From contig JAQGOP010000018.1 of NCBI GenBank assembly GCA_028293545.1, forward strand, positions 62,001 through 126,000: a stretch of 64,000 bases of DNA, read 5' to 3'. The position numbers and the translations under genes are program-made. The notes under the pieces were generated by a model. That model saw only the letters and a list, made by a program, of their open reading frames with translations, was not told the origin of the DNA and searched no databases. Origin of the DNA: Verrucomicrobiota bacterium. GTDB taxonomy: Bacteria > Verrucomicrobiota > Verrucomicrobiia > Opitutales > Opitutaceae. Positions 17,077 to 25,984 of the stretch are shown here, in pieces. Within the stretch, counting starts at the first letter, position 1; each line of letters starts with the position of its first letter.

Positions 17077-17970
17077 CTAAAAACGCTTCAGCTGCGGGAA
17101 ATACTTCGCGTCCTTCGATGCTTTCAGCGGGTCGCCCACCGGCGCATCGGTCCTGGCCGGCAAAAAATCATTTTTCACCGGGGAAAATGCCGGGCCGGCG
17201 TCAAAGGGCGGGCCGCCGGGCAGCGTCGGGCTGACTTGCTCCTTCGGCTTGTATGAGGGCACCGGGTCAAGATCCGCCAAGTAAGGGTTCGAAGTTTTCC
17301 CATCGGCGACGGCGGGCGCCCCGAACCGGCCCAGGCCGAGCGGACCAGCGTTGAGCACGTCAGTCCCGCGCGCGCTCAGGTTGCCCGACACCGTTCGATC
17401 CGCGGAATTCGCCACGGCCGTATCGGCCCCTTTCACTTTGAGCAGGTCGAAATCCTTGGTCGTCATCCACGATGACATGAAGCCCGTCAGCGGATTGTCG
17501 GAAGGAGCGTTGGCCGACGATGCGTTCGCGACCCGATCCGGGGCGGCGGAGCTCGACGGCGCCATCGAGTCGACCAACGAAATGGACTCGCCGGATTCTC
17601 GCGACGGCAGGGCGTTCGGCTTCGTGTCCTTCGAGGAATCGGAGTTCTCGCGCGTCATCGCGTCGACCAGCCAATTCTTATCCTTCGCGCCCTTCCCCTT
17701 TTTTTCCTTCTCGGCTTTTTTCCGCGCGGCTTGGGACTGCTGGAAGAAAGCGCTCTCCTCGCTGGAAACATTCAAGGTGGGCGCGTCCACGCTGGGCAGC
17801 TCGATCTTCTGCATTTCGCCGGGGTTGCGCGAGCCTTTGAACGTATCGAACTCGCGGCGTGCGCCCGCGATGGCATCGTCCGCCGGCTTGGCCGGCTCGT
17901 CCGCGGCGCTGGCGCCCACGGCGAGCATCGCCAGCGCCAGCCCCACGAAGCTCCGCGCGCCCGCCCTCAC
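17077..17970 (-). CDS. Secreted hypothetical protein
   Basis: This 297-aa protein is not recognised as a family. It has a signal peptide (MRAGARSFVGLALAMLAVGASAADEP, cleavage around residue 22), then a mostly disordered, Ser/Ala/Lys/Pro-rich body with a Lys/Glu stretch near residues 85-100. The C-terminus ends KYFPQLKRF. It starts 3 bp after the pilT-like gene, so it is cotranscribed with it. A role in the type IV pilus or cell envelope is only a guess from this context. Confidence 0.65.
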   Translation of the reverse strand: MRAGARSFVGLALAMLAVGASAADEPAKPADDAIAGARREFDTFKGSRNPGEMQKIELPSVDAPTLNVSSEESAFFQQSQAARKKAEKEKKGKGAKDKNWLVDAMTRENSDSSKDTKPNALPSRESGESISLVDSMAPSSSAAPDRVANASSANAPSDNPLTGFMSSWMTTKDFDLLKVKGADTAVANSADRTVSGNLSARGTDVLNAGPLGLGRFGAPAVADGKTSNPYLADLDPVPSYKPKEQVSPTLPGGPPFDAGPAFSPVKNDFLPARTDAPVGDPLKASKDAKYFPQLKRF

Positions 17971-17973
17971 GGC

Positions 17974-19065
17974 TCAGGTCTTGATGAAGATCCCCTTGAG
18001 ATTCATCTCGAGGGCTTGCGGATTCGGCGAGAACCGGAGGCCCTCGGCCTTGCTGATCTTGCCGGCTTTGATCAGGCGGAAAATATCCTTGTTGAACGAA
18101 AAGCTGTTCGAGTCGGTGTTGCCGTCGAGGATGCCCTGGATCTTTTCGAACTGACCCTCGAGGATCAGGTTCTTCACGACGGTGTCGGCGTTGAGGATTT
18201 CGTTCGTCGGCACGCGGCCGCCGCCTTCGAGGGCGGGCACGAGCTTCTGGCAGATAAAACCACGCAGCGAACCGGACACGGCGCGGCGCGCCTGGATCTG
18301 CTCCTCCGGCGGGAAGAATTCGAAAAGCCGCGTGAGCGATTGTGCGACCGTCGCCGCGTGCATCGTGGAAAAAACCAAGTGGCCGGTTTCAGCGGCCGAG
18401 ATCGCGGTTTCGAATGTTTCGCGGTCGCGCATTTCGCCGATGAGGATGATGTCGGGATTTTGGCGGAGCACCGCCTTGATCGCCAACTCGAAGCTCGGCA
18501 CATCGAGTCCGATCTCGCGCTGCTGGAACAGCGACTTCTCATCCTGGAAAGTATATTCGATCGGGTCCTCGATCGTGACAATATGCTTGTCCATATTGTG
18601 GTTAATCCAGTTCAGCATCGCCGCCAGCGTTGAGCTCTTGCCGGAACCGGTCGCGCCGCAGACCAGCAGGATGCCGTCCTTCGCCTGGGCGAGCTTGAGC
18701 ATCGGTTCCGCCTGCACGCCGAGGTCCTCGAATGCAGGCACGCGACTCTTGATGTGACGCATGACGATGCTGACGAGCCCGCGCTGGTGGAATGCGTTCA
18801 CCCGAAAACGGCCGACACCGTCGGCCGCGTAGGCGAAGTCCACCTGGCCATCACGCTCCCATTTGTCCTTGAAAACCTTCGGCACGTGCTCGTCGACGAA
18901 CGCCTGGGCCTCGGGGCAGGAAATGGGATCCATCTCGACCGGCTTGAGGCGGCCCGAGAGCCGCACGTAGCCGGGTTTGTTGGATTTCACGACAATGTCG
19001 CTCGCGCCGCTCTCCACGGCGAGTTTGAGCAAGTCGTTCATCATTTCCGTGTGAGGAGTGGACAT
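17974..19065 (-). CDS. pilT: Type IV pilus retraction ATPase, PilT/PilU family
   Basis: This 363-aa secretion ATPase has Walker A GATGSGKSS (137-145), an Asp box (TIEDPIEYTF), Walker B (IILIGEMRDRE) and a His box (HLVFSTMHAAT). This order is that of PilT/PilU. Such hexamers at the cytoplasmic base of the pilus drive depolymerisation and twitching. No other pil genes are in the window. The absence of the AIRNLIRE signature in this form (SGSLRGFICQKLVP instead) makes a PilU-type paralogue possible. It diverges from dapA with 68 bp between starts. Confidence 0.88.
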   Translation of the reverse strand: MSTPHTEMMNDLLKLAVESGASDIVVKSNKPGYVRLSGRLKPVEMDPISCPEAQAFVDEHVPKVFKDKWERDGQVDFAYAADGVGRFRVNAFHQRGLVSIVMRHIKSRVPAFEDLGVQAEPMLKLAQAKDGILLVCGATGSGKSSTLAAMLNWINHNMDKHIVTIEDPIEYTFQDEKSLFQQREIGLDVPSFELAIKAVLRQNPDIILIGEMRDRETFETAISAAETGHLVFSTMHAATVAQSLTRLFEFFPPEEQIQARRAVSGSLRGFICQKLVPALEGGGRVPTNEILNADTVVKNLILEGQFEKIQGILDGNTDSNSFSFNKDIFRLIKAGKISKAEGLRFSPNPQALEMNLKGIFIKT

Positions 19066-19133
19066 GGGTAAAAAAGCGTTGCGGATTCCCTATTTCACCA
19101 TGCGCTCTACGGCAAGGCATCATTGCCTCTTCC

Positions 19134-20021
19134 ATGAAACTCCGTCCGCTCACTGGCACGATCACGGCGCTCGTCACGCCCTTCAAGAATCACGAAGTCG
19201 CTTATCGCGACCTCGCGAAATTGGTCGAGCACCAGGTCAAAGGCGGCATCGATGGCCTGGTTCCCGTCGGCACCACCGGCGAATCCCCGACGCTCAGCCA
19301 CGAGGAACACATGGATGTCATCCGCGCGGTGATCGCCGCCGCGCGCGGCCGTGTGCCCGTGATCGCGGGCACCGGTTCGAATTCGACGCATGAAGCCGTC
19401 GAGCTCACGGAGCACGCGCACGCCGCCGGCGCCGATGGGATGCTCGTGGTCGCGCCCTATTACAATAAGCCGAACCAGGAAGGTTTGTATCGGCATTTCG
19501 CGGCCGTCGCGGAAGCGACCGATCGCCCGATCATCCTTTACTCGATCCCTGGCCGCTGCGGCATCGAGATCGGCGTCCCGGTCGTCGAGCGTCTGCGCGC
19601 GAAATACGCGCACGTGCGCTGGATCAAGGAAGCGGGTGGCAATGTCGATCGCGTCGACCAGTTGAAGACGGCCATGGGCGCGGACATCACCGTGCTCAGC
19701 GGCGACGATGCCCTCACCCTCCCCTTCATGGCGGTCGGCGCCGAGGGCGTGATCAGCGTGGCTTCAAATTTCGCGGTGCGCGAAGTGAGCCAGATGGTCC
19801 GCCACGCCCTCGCCAACGATTTCGCCAAGGCCGCGAAACTCCATCGCCAGCTCCATCCGTTTTTCAAGGCGCTGTTCCTCGATCCGAACCCGGTGGCGAT
19901 CAAGGTCGCACTCGTGCGCGCGGGAATCATCAGCTCCGCGGCAGTGCGCGCGCCGCTCTCGGAATTGACCCCGGCCTTCTTGCCGCCGCTGGTGAAGTCG
20001 CTCGCCGCCCTCCGCAAATAA
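19134..20021 (+). CDS. dapA: 4-hydroxy-tetrahydrodipicolinate synthase
   Basis: This 295-aa (beta/alpha)8 aldolase condenses pyruvate with aspartate semialdehyde in lysine and diaminopimelate synthesis. GTTGESPTL carries the hydroxyl-binding threonines. The catalytic tyrosine is in LYSIPGR, and the Schiff-base Lys is in WIKEAGGNVD. The usual Asn after the Tyr is Ser here, a mild deviation within the family. The gene is followed by dapB after 3 bp and by ruvA, giving a compact dapA-dapB-ruvA operon. Its start has a pyrimidine-rich leader (CTCTTCC) rather than a purine-rich ribosome-binding site. Confidence 0.95.
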   Translation: MKLRPLTGTITALVTPFKNHEVAYRDLAKLVEHQVKGGIDGLVPVGTTGESPTLSHEEHMDVIRAVIAAARGRVPVIAGTGSNSTHEAVELTEHAHAAGADGMLVVAPYYNKPNQEGLYRHFAAVAEATDRPIILYSIPGRCGIEIGVPVVERLRAKYAHVRWIKEAGGNVDRVDQLKTAMGADITVLSGDDALTLPFMAVGAEGVISVASNFAVREVSQMVRHALANDFAKAAKLHRQLHPFFKALFLDPNPVAIKVALVRAGIISSAAVRAPLSELTPAFLPPLVKSLAALRK

Positions 20022-20024
20022 GCC

Positions 20025-20756
20025 ATGGCGATCCGAATCCTGATCAACGGCGCGAAGGGCCGCATGGGCCACGCGCTGATTACGACTTCCGGCGAACTCG
20101 GGATCGAGGTCGCTGCCGCGATCGATGCCGGCGACGACTTGTCATCCGTGATCACGAAGGCCGACGTGATCGTGGACTTCAGTTCACCCGCGGCGACAAA
20201 GTCCGTGCTCGATCAGGCGATCGCGAATAAGAAAGCCGTGGTCATCGGCACGACCGGACATTCCGCGGCCGACAAGAAAGAACTGCTCGTGCTCGCCGGA
20301 AAAATCCCGTGCGTGTGGGCGGGAAATTTTTCCGTGGGCGTGAATCTGCTCTTCGCCCTCACGCGACGCGCAGCCGGGATCCTCGGCTCGGACTACGACG
20401 CCGAAGTCGTGGAGATGCATCACCGGTTCAAAAAAGACGCACCGAGCGGCACGGCGGCCCGGCTGCTGGAAATTATCCTGGAAGAACGAAAGCTCACCGC
20501 CGATGCACTGCGGCACGGGCGCAAGGGAATCACCGGCGAGCGCCAGCCGACGGAGGTGGGCATCCACGCGCTGCGCGGCGGCGATGTCGTCGGCGACCAC
20601 ACCGTGATGTTTGCCGCGCTCGGCGAACGCCTCGAGCTCACGCACCGGGCCAGCGATCGCGGCATTTTCGCCCGAGGCGCGTTGCGCGCGGCGCAGTGGG
20701 TCGGGAACCAGCCTGCGGGCGTCTACGACATGCAGGACGTCCTCGGCCTGAAGTGA
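20025..20756 (+). CDS. dapB: 4-hydroxy-tetrahydrodipicolinate reductase
   Basis: This 243-aa NAD(P)H-dependent reductase carries out the step after DapA in diaminopimelate/lysine synthesis. The nucleotide-binding GAKGRMG is at residues 9-15. The catalytic HHRFKKDAPSGTA is at 132-144 and a conserved GERQPTEVGIHALRGGDVVGDHTV block follows. The length is slightly short of E. coli DapB (273). The gene lies 3 bp after dapA and 3 bp before ruvA. Confidence 0.96.
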   Translation: MAIRILINGAKGRMGHALITTSGELGIEVAAAIDAGDDLSSVITKADVIVDFSSPAATKSVLDQAIANKKAVVIGTTGHSAADKKELLVLAGKIPCVWAGNFSVGVNLLFALTRRAAGILGSDYDAEVVEMHHRFKKDAPSGTAARLLEIILEERKLTADALRHGRKGITGERQPTEVGIHALRGGDVVGDHTVMFAALGERLELTHRASDRGIFARGALRAAQWVGNQPAGVYDMQDVLGLK

Positions 20757-20759
20757 CCC

Positions 20760-21362
20760 ATGATCACTTCGATCCAAGGCATCCTCGCCTCAGCGACTCC
20801 GCTCCAAGCCATCGTCGAGCTGAACGGATTCAGCTACGAGGTTAACATTCCCGTCACGACCGCCGAAAAACTCCCGGCGCCCGGCACGCTCGTGAAACTC
20901 CACACCCTCGTGATTTATCGCGAGGATTCGCAGACGCTCTACGGTTTTGCGTCGACCGCGGACCGGGATTTTTTCCGCCTGATGATCGAGCACGTCACGG
21001 GCGTGGGTCCGAAGGTCGCGTTGAGCATCATGAGCCGCCTGTCGCTCGCGCTGCTCGAGGATGCGATCCGGATCGGCGACATCGCCACGCTCGCGAAATG
21101 CCCGGGCATCGGCAAAAAAACCGCCGAGCGGCTCGTGGTCGAATTGAAGTCCAAGGTCGGCGCGAGTTCCTCCCCCGCCCCGCTGCTCGACAATGGCGCC
21201 CAGCCCGAGGGCGGTGCCGGCGGCCCGCATCGCGACGCCGTGGCCGCGCTCAGTGCGCTCGGCTATAAAACCGCCGACGCCGACCAGGCGGTACGGCGGG
21301 CGTCGCTGGCATTGGGGCCGAAGGCGACGACCGAGTCCTTGATTCGAAAAGCGCTGAACTGA
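20760..21362 (+). CDS. ruvA: Holliday junction branch migration protein RuvA
   Basis: This 200-aa DNA-binding subunit of the RuvAB branch-migration complex has an N-terminal OB fold (MITSIQGILAS...GFSYEVNIP) and tandem helix-hairpin-helix motifs (HVTGVGPKVALSIMS and KCPGIGKKTAERLVVELK). A flexible acidic/Pro linker leads to the C-terminal domain III (AVAALSALGYKTADADQAVRRA), which contacts RuvB. ruvB and ruvC are not in the window. It is the last gene of the dapA-dapB-ruvA run and converges on the anti-sigma gene, 1 bp from its stop. Confidence 0.95.
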   Translation: MITSIQGILASATPLQAIVELNGFSYEVNIPVTTAEKLPAPGTLVKLHTLVIYREDSQTLYGFASTADRDFFRLMIEHVTGVGPKVALSIMSRLSLALLEDAIRIGDIATLAKCPGIGKKTAERLVVELKSKVGASSSPAPLLDNGAQPEGGAGGPHRDAVAALSALGYKTADADQAVRRASLALGPKATTESLIRKALN

Positions 21363-21363
21363 C

Positions 21364-22029
21364 TCAGCGCTGGAAGCGGACGGCGACGCTTTCCACCTTG
21401 CCTTGGAAAGGACGCGCCAAACGGATCGAGCGGCTTTCGCGCGTCGACGGCCCGTGGCCATCGAAACGAAGGTCGTCGATCGAGACTTCATCCATCGAGG
21501 AAAGGCGGACTTCGTTCATCCAGTCGCCGAATGCGGCGGGATAGGACGCCGGCGTGGCGTCGGCCAATTCCGTGTTCTGCTCGCGCAGGTTCAGCGAGCG
21601 CGGGCCGAGGACCGGCTGCAGCGCCGGGCGCGGCGCCGTGACGACGGTCACAATCGGAGCCACGGGGGCTGCGGCGACCGCCAGTGAACCAGAATCAATC
21701 GCCGGCTTTGGCGCGCCGGACCGAATCACGACGGCGAGAATGATGCAGGCCGCCATCGCGCCGAAGGTGCCGGCGTAAACCGCCACGCCGTAACTGCGAT
21801 GGCGCGGTTTGAATTCGGTGATGTTCGAAGTAGCGGCCGGCGCCGGGGCTTCGGTGCGGAACACTTCGCCAAGTTGGGTGCAGGCTTTCTGCATCTGGCA
21901 ATACTGGCGGTAGACCCGGCGGCGATCGGGATTCGTGCGAACCTCGGATTCCAGCAGCGCGGCATCATCCGCGGTGATCTGGTGATCGACGTACAGGTTC
22001 AGTAATTCGATGAATTTTGAATCTTTCAT
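21364..22029 (-). CDS. Probable anti-sigma factor (single-span membrane protein)
   Basis: This 221-aa protein has an N-terminal helical region resembling anti-sigma domains (LLNLYVDHQITADDAALLESEVRTNPDRRRVYRQY, with a CQMQKAC pair). One membrane span (about 79-103) and an extracytoplasmic Ala/Val/Pro-rich tail follow. It lies 41 bp downstream of an ECF sigma factor on the same strand, the classic sigma/anti-sigma arrangement. I infer that it sequesters that sigma factor at the inner membrane. It does not show a clear HxxxCxxC zinc motif, so binding would be of a non-ZAS type. Confidence 0.7.
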   Translation of the reverse strand: MKDSKFIELLNLYVDHQITADDAALLESEVRTNPDRRRVYRQYCQMQKACTQLGEVFRTEAPAPAATSNITEFKPRHRSYGVAVYAGTFGAMAACIILAVVIRSGAPKPAIDSGSLAVAAAPVAPIVTVVTAPRPALQPVLGPRSLNLREQNTELADATPASYPAAFGDWMNEVRLSSMDEVSIDDLRFDGHGPSTRESRSIRLARPFQGKVESVAVRFQR

Positions 22030-22070
22030 GGTGTGGGTTGGTCAGGGTGTTGCAGGGTCAAGCTGCGTGG

Positions 22071-22676
22071 TCAGGTTTTGAAATCTTCGCCCAGTTTGGC
22101 GCGCAGGCTTTCGCGGGCGCGGGCAATCCGGCTCTTCACGGTGCCGACGGAAATGTTCAGGATGGCGGCGATTTCCTCGTAGGAGAGATTCTTGATATTG
22201 CGGAGCGTCAGGATCTCGCGGTGTTTCGCGCTGAGGCGCTCCATGCCGGTGGCGATGCGGGCGACGAACTCCTGCGTCACCGTGATATCGTCGGGCGTTT
22301 CGACTTCGGCCGGAATCAGGTCAGCCAGCGTGGTGGAATTTTCGGAGCTCACGGGGGCGTCAAAAGAAACCGACTTGTCCCGCTTCCGGCGCCACCAGTA
22401 CCAATACCGGTTGCGGGCGAGATTCGTCGCGATCTGGTAAAGCCAGGTGGAAAAGGCGGAATCGCCCCGGAAATTAACCAGGCCGCGGTGGGCGCGGATG
22501 AAGGCATCCTGGGTCACTTCCTCGGCGTCCTGCGAGTTTCGCAGGAGCTGGTTAACCATCGCGTAGATGCGGTCCCAGTAGCGGCTGACCATCTCGTCGA
22601 ATGCCGATTGGTCGCCGCCTTTGAAACGCTCCACCAGCAATTGATCAAGCGCTACTTCCTGAGCTTTAGTTGACAT
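22071..22676 (-). CDS. RNA polymerase sigma factor, ECF (RpoE-like) family
   Basis: This is a 201-aa ECF sigma factor starting MSTKAQEVALD at 22676; an upstream TTG at 22721 would add 15 residues. Region 2 (FDEMVSRYWDRIYAMVNQLLRNSQDAEEVTQDAFIRAHRGL, with AFSTWLYQIATNLARN) binds core polymerase and the -10 element. Region 4 (LSAKHREILTLRNIKNLSYEEIAAILNISVGTVKSRIARARE) binds the -35. It is probably controlled by the membrane protein encoded next. The stress it senses is not apparent; adjacency to a Pal-like lipoprotein gene hints at envelope stress (weak inference). Confidence 0.93.
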   Translation of the reverse strand: MSTKAQEVALDQLLVERFKGGDQSAFDEMVSRYWDRIYAMVNQLLRNSQDAEEVTQDAFIRAHRGLVNFRGDSAFSTWLYQIATNLARNRYWYWWRRKRDKSVSFDAPVSSENSTTLADLIPAEVETPDDITVTQEFVARIATGMERLSAKHREILTLRNIKNLSYEEIAAILNISVGTVKSRIARARESLRAKLGEDFKT

Positions 22677-22852
22677 ACGTTCAACTTCGCTCTGATGGGC
22701 ATATTTTTGGATTGTTCCCAAATTCGTCGTGTGTGGACGCTTGGATTAGGCAGCGGTTCCCAATCGGTCAATGCCCGCGCCGCTTCCTTGGTTTCGAAAT
22801 GACTTGCCAAAGCTCGACGCCAGAACCTATTTCGCGCTTTTGTTTTGCTCGG

Positions 22853-22927
22853 GGGCTGGTAGCTCAATGGTAGAGCAGTTGCCTTTTAAGCAATTGGTTC
22901 CGGGTTCGAATCCCGGCCGGCCCACCA
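22853..22927 (+). tRNA. tRNA-Lys (anticodon TTT), CCA encoded
   Basis: The cloverleaf folds with acceptor stem GGGCTGG/CCGGCCC (one G-T pair), D arm AGCTCAATGGTAGAGC, anticodon stem GTTGC/GCAAT with loop CTTTTAA, and T arm CCGGG-TTCGAAT-CCCGG. The discriminator base is A and CCA (22925-22927) is encoded. Anticodon TTT reads AAA/AAG lysine. It is plus strand, between the divergent sigma gene and the response regulator. Confidence 0.96.
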
Positions 22928-22967
22928 CTTTTCCCGACTTCCTCCAGTTCACTCCCACGGTATTTTC

Positions 22968-23615
22968 ATGAAGCGTCTGATCATTATCGAAGACCAAACC
23001 GCGGTGCGTGAGATGCTTGCGGAGATCCTCCGGCTCGATCCGAACTACGAATTGATCGGCGAGGCTGGCGATGGCCAAAGCGCCGTCGCACTGTGCCTCG
23101 ACGTCAAACCGGACCTCGTGATCCTCGACGCCAAGCTTCCGGGCCTGAACGGCGTCGATATCCTTCGCCGCACCGTGAAAAAGGTTCCCGGCATGCGGGT
23201 CCTGATTTTCTCCGGCCACGAAAACCCGGTGCTCGTGCGCGAAATGCTCGAAGCCGGCGCGCACGGTTTCGTCGAAAAGACCGCAGGGCTCGTTGAATTC
23301 AAGAAGGGCTTGGAAACCGTCGCGAATGGCGGGACTTATTTCGGCCCCGCAGTGGCCGCGCTTCTCCGCGACGTCGTGGCGAATCCCGATGCGAGCAGCG
23401 CCTCGGATTTCCTGACGGATCGCGAACGGGAAATTCTCCAGCTTGTCGCCGAAAGCCACAGCACGCGCGAGATCGCGGCGAAGCTCGGGATCAGCGTGAA
23501 GACCGTCGATAACCATCGCACGAACCTGATGCGGAAGCTCAATCTGCACGATGTCGCGAGCCTCACGCGTTACGCGTTGGAGGTCGGGCTGATCGAACAG
23601 AAGAAAGCTCAGTAA
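22968..23615 (+). CDS. NarL/FixJ-family response regulator
   Basis: This 215-aa protein has an N-terminal receiver domain (acidic pocket Glu8/Asp9, phosphoacceptor Asp54 in VILDAKLPG, Lys near 104 in GFVEKTAG). The C-terminal LuxR-type helix-turn-helix reads [43 protein letters not shown]. It should bind DNA when phosphorylated. No histidine kinase is adjacent, so it is an orphan regulator within this window. It starts 40 bp after the tRNA and may share its promoter. Confidence 0.92.
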   Translation: MKRLIIIEDQTAVREMLAEILRLDPNYELIGEAGDGQSAVALCLDVKPDLVILDAKLPGLNGVDILRRTVKKVPGMRVLIFSGHENPVLVREMLEAGAHGFVEKTAGLVEFKKGLETVANGGTYFGPAVAALLRDVVANPDASSASDFLTDREREILQLVAESHSTREIAAKLGISVKTVDNHRTNLMRKLNLHDVASLTRYALEVGLIEQKKAQ

Positions 23616-23678
23616 AAGCCTTGCCGCCTCAAAAAGGTTGCCCAATAGCTTTTCCGCACGACCTATCTCGATCACCTC

Positions 23679-24233
23679 ATGAATAACGCCTCGAAGAAAA
23701 TTTTCCTTGTCCTCGCCAGCGCACTAATGGTTCTCGCCGGCTGCAAAAAGAAGCCGATTCGCCCCGATCCGAGTTCCACCCTCCTGGGGCAAACTCCCGG
23801 CGGGTCGCTGAATGCGACCGAACTCAACCCGGCCGTTGATCCAAACGCGGGTGGCCTCGCGCAGCGCACCGATGGCATGGACGAAAACGGGATGATCAAG
23901 GAACTGCTCGGCTCCGTCTATTTCGATTTCGACAGCTCCAACATCAAGGCGGCGGAGCGCGCCAAAATCCAAGCGGCGAAGGACTACCTGGCCAAGAACC
24001 CGACGCACCGGATCCTCTTTGAAGGTCACTGCGATTGGCGTGGCACGGATGAATACAATCTCAGCCTCGGCGATCGTCGTGCGACGGCGGCCAAGAAGTA
24101 CCTAATCTCGCTCGGCGTTCCGACCGACAAGGTCGAATCGAATTCGAAGGGCAGCCTCGAAGCGCCGAAGAATGCCGATGATGCCACGATGGCCAAAGAT
24201 CGCCGCGCGCAGATCATCGTCGTGACGAAGTAA
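23679..24233 (+). CDS. pal: OmpA/Pal-family peptidoglycan-associated lipoprotein
   Basis: At 184 aa, the signal peptide ends in lipobox LAGC with Cys22 as lipid anchor. After a Pro/Asn-rich linker comes the OmpA-like domain (VYFDFDSSNIKAAERAKIQ, ILFEGHCDWRGTDEYNLSLGDRRATAAKKYL), including the Asp and Arg residues that bind diaminopimelate. Pal links outer membrane and peptidoglycan and works with the Tol system. The tol genes are not in the window. A strong intrinsic terminator follows 19 bp after the stop. Confidence 0.9.
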   Translation: MNNASKKIFLVLASALMVLAGCKKKPIRPDPSSTLLGQTPGGSLNATELNPAVDPNAGGLAQRTDGMDENGMIKELLGSVYFDFDSSNIKAAERAKIQAAKDYLAKNPTHRILFEGHCDWRGTDEYNLSLGDRRATAAKKYLISLGVPTDKVESNSKGSLEAPKNADDATMAKDRRAQIIVVTK

Positions 24234-24252
24234 GGTCTTTTTCTTTTCCATT

Positions 24253-24284
24253 AAAAGCCCCGGTGAAAACCGGGGCTTTTTTTT
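24253..24284 (+). terminator. Intrinsic terminator after pal
   Basis: An 11-bp stem, AAAAGCCCCGG (24253-24263) with CCGGGGCTTTT (24270-24280), closes a 6-base loop and runs into a total of eight T residues (24277-24284). It ends the pal transcript. Confidence 0.92.
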
Positions 24285-24288
24285 GTGA

Positions 24289-24315
24289 GTACCGCAGGCG
24301 GCCCGCCTGCTCTGG
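24289..24315 (+). repeat. Family A palindrome
   Basis: This copy has the core GCAGGCGGCCCGCCTGC directly after the pal terminator. Together with the family E repeat that follows, it fills the gap between the convergent pal and M20 peptidase genes. Confidence 0.8.
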
Positions 24316-24317
24316 CT

Positions 24318-24408
24318 GAAGTAGCGAGTAGCGGGTAGCGAGCATGTCGGACCGGTTTGCCCGAGGGGGTCCGGATCCGTCTACTCGCTACTCGCTACTC
24401 GCTACTTC
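24318..24408. repeat. Family E inverted repeat of AGTAGCG units
   Basis: The left arm, 24318-24342 (GAAGTAGCGAGTAGCGGGTA...), pairs with the right arm, 24381-24408, made of three or four tandem CTACTCG units; about 24 of 25 positions match. One half of the same motif recurs at 55078-55109, next to a family A copy, just as here. Confidence 0.7.
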
Positions 24409-24418
24409 GAAAAGGGCG

Positions 24419-25792
24419 CTACTTCTTCGCCATCGCCGCGAGAATTTTTCGCGACGTCGCGATGCCCTTCTTCATGACTTCCAAGTCGAAGCTCTCGTTC
24501 GGCGCGTGGAGATTATCCTGTGGCAGGAAAAGTCCCATCATCACGGAATCGAGGCCGAGCACGCGCTTGATTTCGCCGATGATCGGCACGCTGCCGCCTT
24601 CTCGCAGGTAAAGTGGCGCCTTGCCCCACACCTCGGTCACGGCCGCATCCGTCGCGCGAAACATCCGTGCCAGCACCGGCGACTGATCTTTCGGCGTGTT
24701 CGTGCGACCCGGCGGCACAACCACGTACGGCAAACCAGTGTGTCCATCGATGATCTTGAATTTCACGCCCTTCGGCGCCCGCGATTCGACGGTCCGATAA
24801 AGCAGTGCCTTGATCTTCTCGGGGTTCTGGTTCGCGACGAGTCGACAGCTGATCTTAACGAATGCCTTCGATGGAATCACCGTCTTGCCGCCCTCCCCTT
24901 GGTAACCTCCACCGAAACCATTGAACTCAAGCGTCGGGAAAAACCTCAGCGCTTCGAACGGCGTGATCCCGGGCGGAGTGTGAAATGCGTCGATGCCCAG
25001 GAATTTTCGGTACTCGGCCTCGTTGCCGCCGAGTTTTTTCAATTCGTCCCGCTCCCACGGTTCGACATCGAGCACATCGTCGTAATAACCCGGGACGTTC
25101 ACCCGTCCGTCCGGCGAGTGCAGCGAAGCGCACAAATCAGCGAGTGCTTGGATCGGATTCAACAGCACGCCGCCGTGCAGTCCGGAGTGCAGGTCGCTGT
25201 TCGGCCCGGTCGCCTCGACTTCAAAGGTCACCAAACCGCGCAAACCCGCGGTGATCACCATCTGCGTTTCATTGGGAATGCCGGTGTCCGACAGGAACAC
25301 CAGGTCCGCTCCCTTGAGGGTATTTTTATACTTCTCGAGAAACGGCAGGAAACTCGGGCTGCCCATCTCCTCTTCGCCTTCGACGAGAAAAGTGATTCGC
25401 AGCGGCAGGTTGGGATTTTCCTCCAAAAGCTGAGCGACCGCCGTGACGTGCGTCATCAGCGGGCCTTTGTTGTCGGCGGCGCCCCGGCCGTAAATGCGGT
25501 GCCCGCGGATCGTCGGCTCGAACGCCGGCGACTGCCACAAGTTGAGCGGATCCGCCGGCTGCACGTCGTAGTGGCCGTAAATGATAATATGGGGCCACGT
25601 CGCATCTCCGCCCCGGTGCGCGAGAATGATCGGGTGCAAATCGGTCTTCACGACGTCGACGGCGAAGCCCATCGAGCCAAGCAATCCGGATACAAACTCC
25701 TGGGCGCCCCGCATGCCGTCCTTGTATTTCGAATCGGCGGAGACGCTTTGGAAACGAATGAATTCCTTCAGTTTTTCAACGGGGTCAAACAT
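24419..25792 (-). CDS. M20-family metallopeptidase (dipeptidase/carnosinase-like)
   Basis: This 457-aa protein starts MFDPVEKLKEFIRFQSVSAD at 25792. Metal ligands and catalytic residues are visible: His74 and Asp76 (YGHYDVQP), Asp107 (GRGAADNKG), Glu140/Glu141 (EGEEEMGS), Asp169 (SDTGI) and the C-terminal LHAPNES His. The lid/dimerisation domain lies between (DLHSGLHGG onwards). The family hydrolyses di- and short peptides in the cytoplasm; the CNDP-like sequence suggests a non-specific dipeptidase. The exact substrate is unknown. Confidence 0.9.
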   Translation of the reverse strand: MFDPVEKLKEFIRFQSVSADSKYKDGMRGAQEFVSGLLGSMGFAVDVVKTDLHPIILAHRGGDATWPHIIIYGHYDVQPADPLNLWQSPAFEPTIRGHRIYGRGAADNKGPLMTHVTAVAQLLEENPNLPLRITFLVEGEEEMGSPSFLPFLEKYKNTLKGADLVFLSDTGIPNETQMVITAGLRGLVTFEVEATGPNSDLHSGLHGGVLLNPIQALADLCASLHSPDGRVNVPGYYDDVLDVEPWERDELKKLGGNEAEYRKFLGIDAFHTPPGITPFEALRFFPTLEFNGFGGGYQGEGGKTVIPSKAFVKISCRLVANQNPEKIKALLYRTVESRAPKGVKFKIIDGHTGLPYVVVPPGRTNTPKDQSPVLARMFRATDAAVTEVWGKAPLYLREGGSVPIIGEIKRVLGLDSVMMGLFLPQDNLHAPNESFDLEVMKKGIATSRKILAAMAKK

Positions 25793-25984
25793 GCCAACGA
25801 CCGTGGCGGAAAACGGATGGCCACGCCAACCGCAAAACACTCCGGCTGGGAACAAAACCGCTGGTCACTTCAACAACTACAAAATCGGACAAGCGCCTAA
25901 AATCCCTCCCGCTCGCTCCCGTCTTTTTTAACCACGCCTGGATACGAATCTACCCGAATCGGCATTTCGAATCGAAGCGTCAAC

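Noticed and set aside
22697-22708. Sigma-70 promoter upstream of tRNA-Lys (TTGACA at 22670, TATTTT at about 22703)
   Set aside because: The spacing is about 27 bp, far from 17, and TTGACA is partly the sigma gene's own start region on the other strand.
24318-24408. CRISPR-like array at the GTAGCGAGTAGC repeats
   Set aside because: The units are about 7-8 bp tandems arranged as one inverted repeat, with no regular 30-bp spacers and no cas genes in the window.
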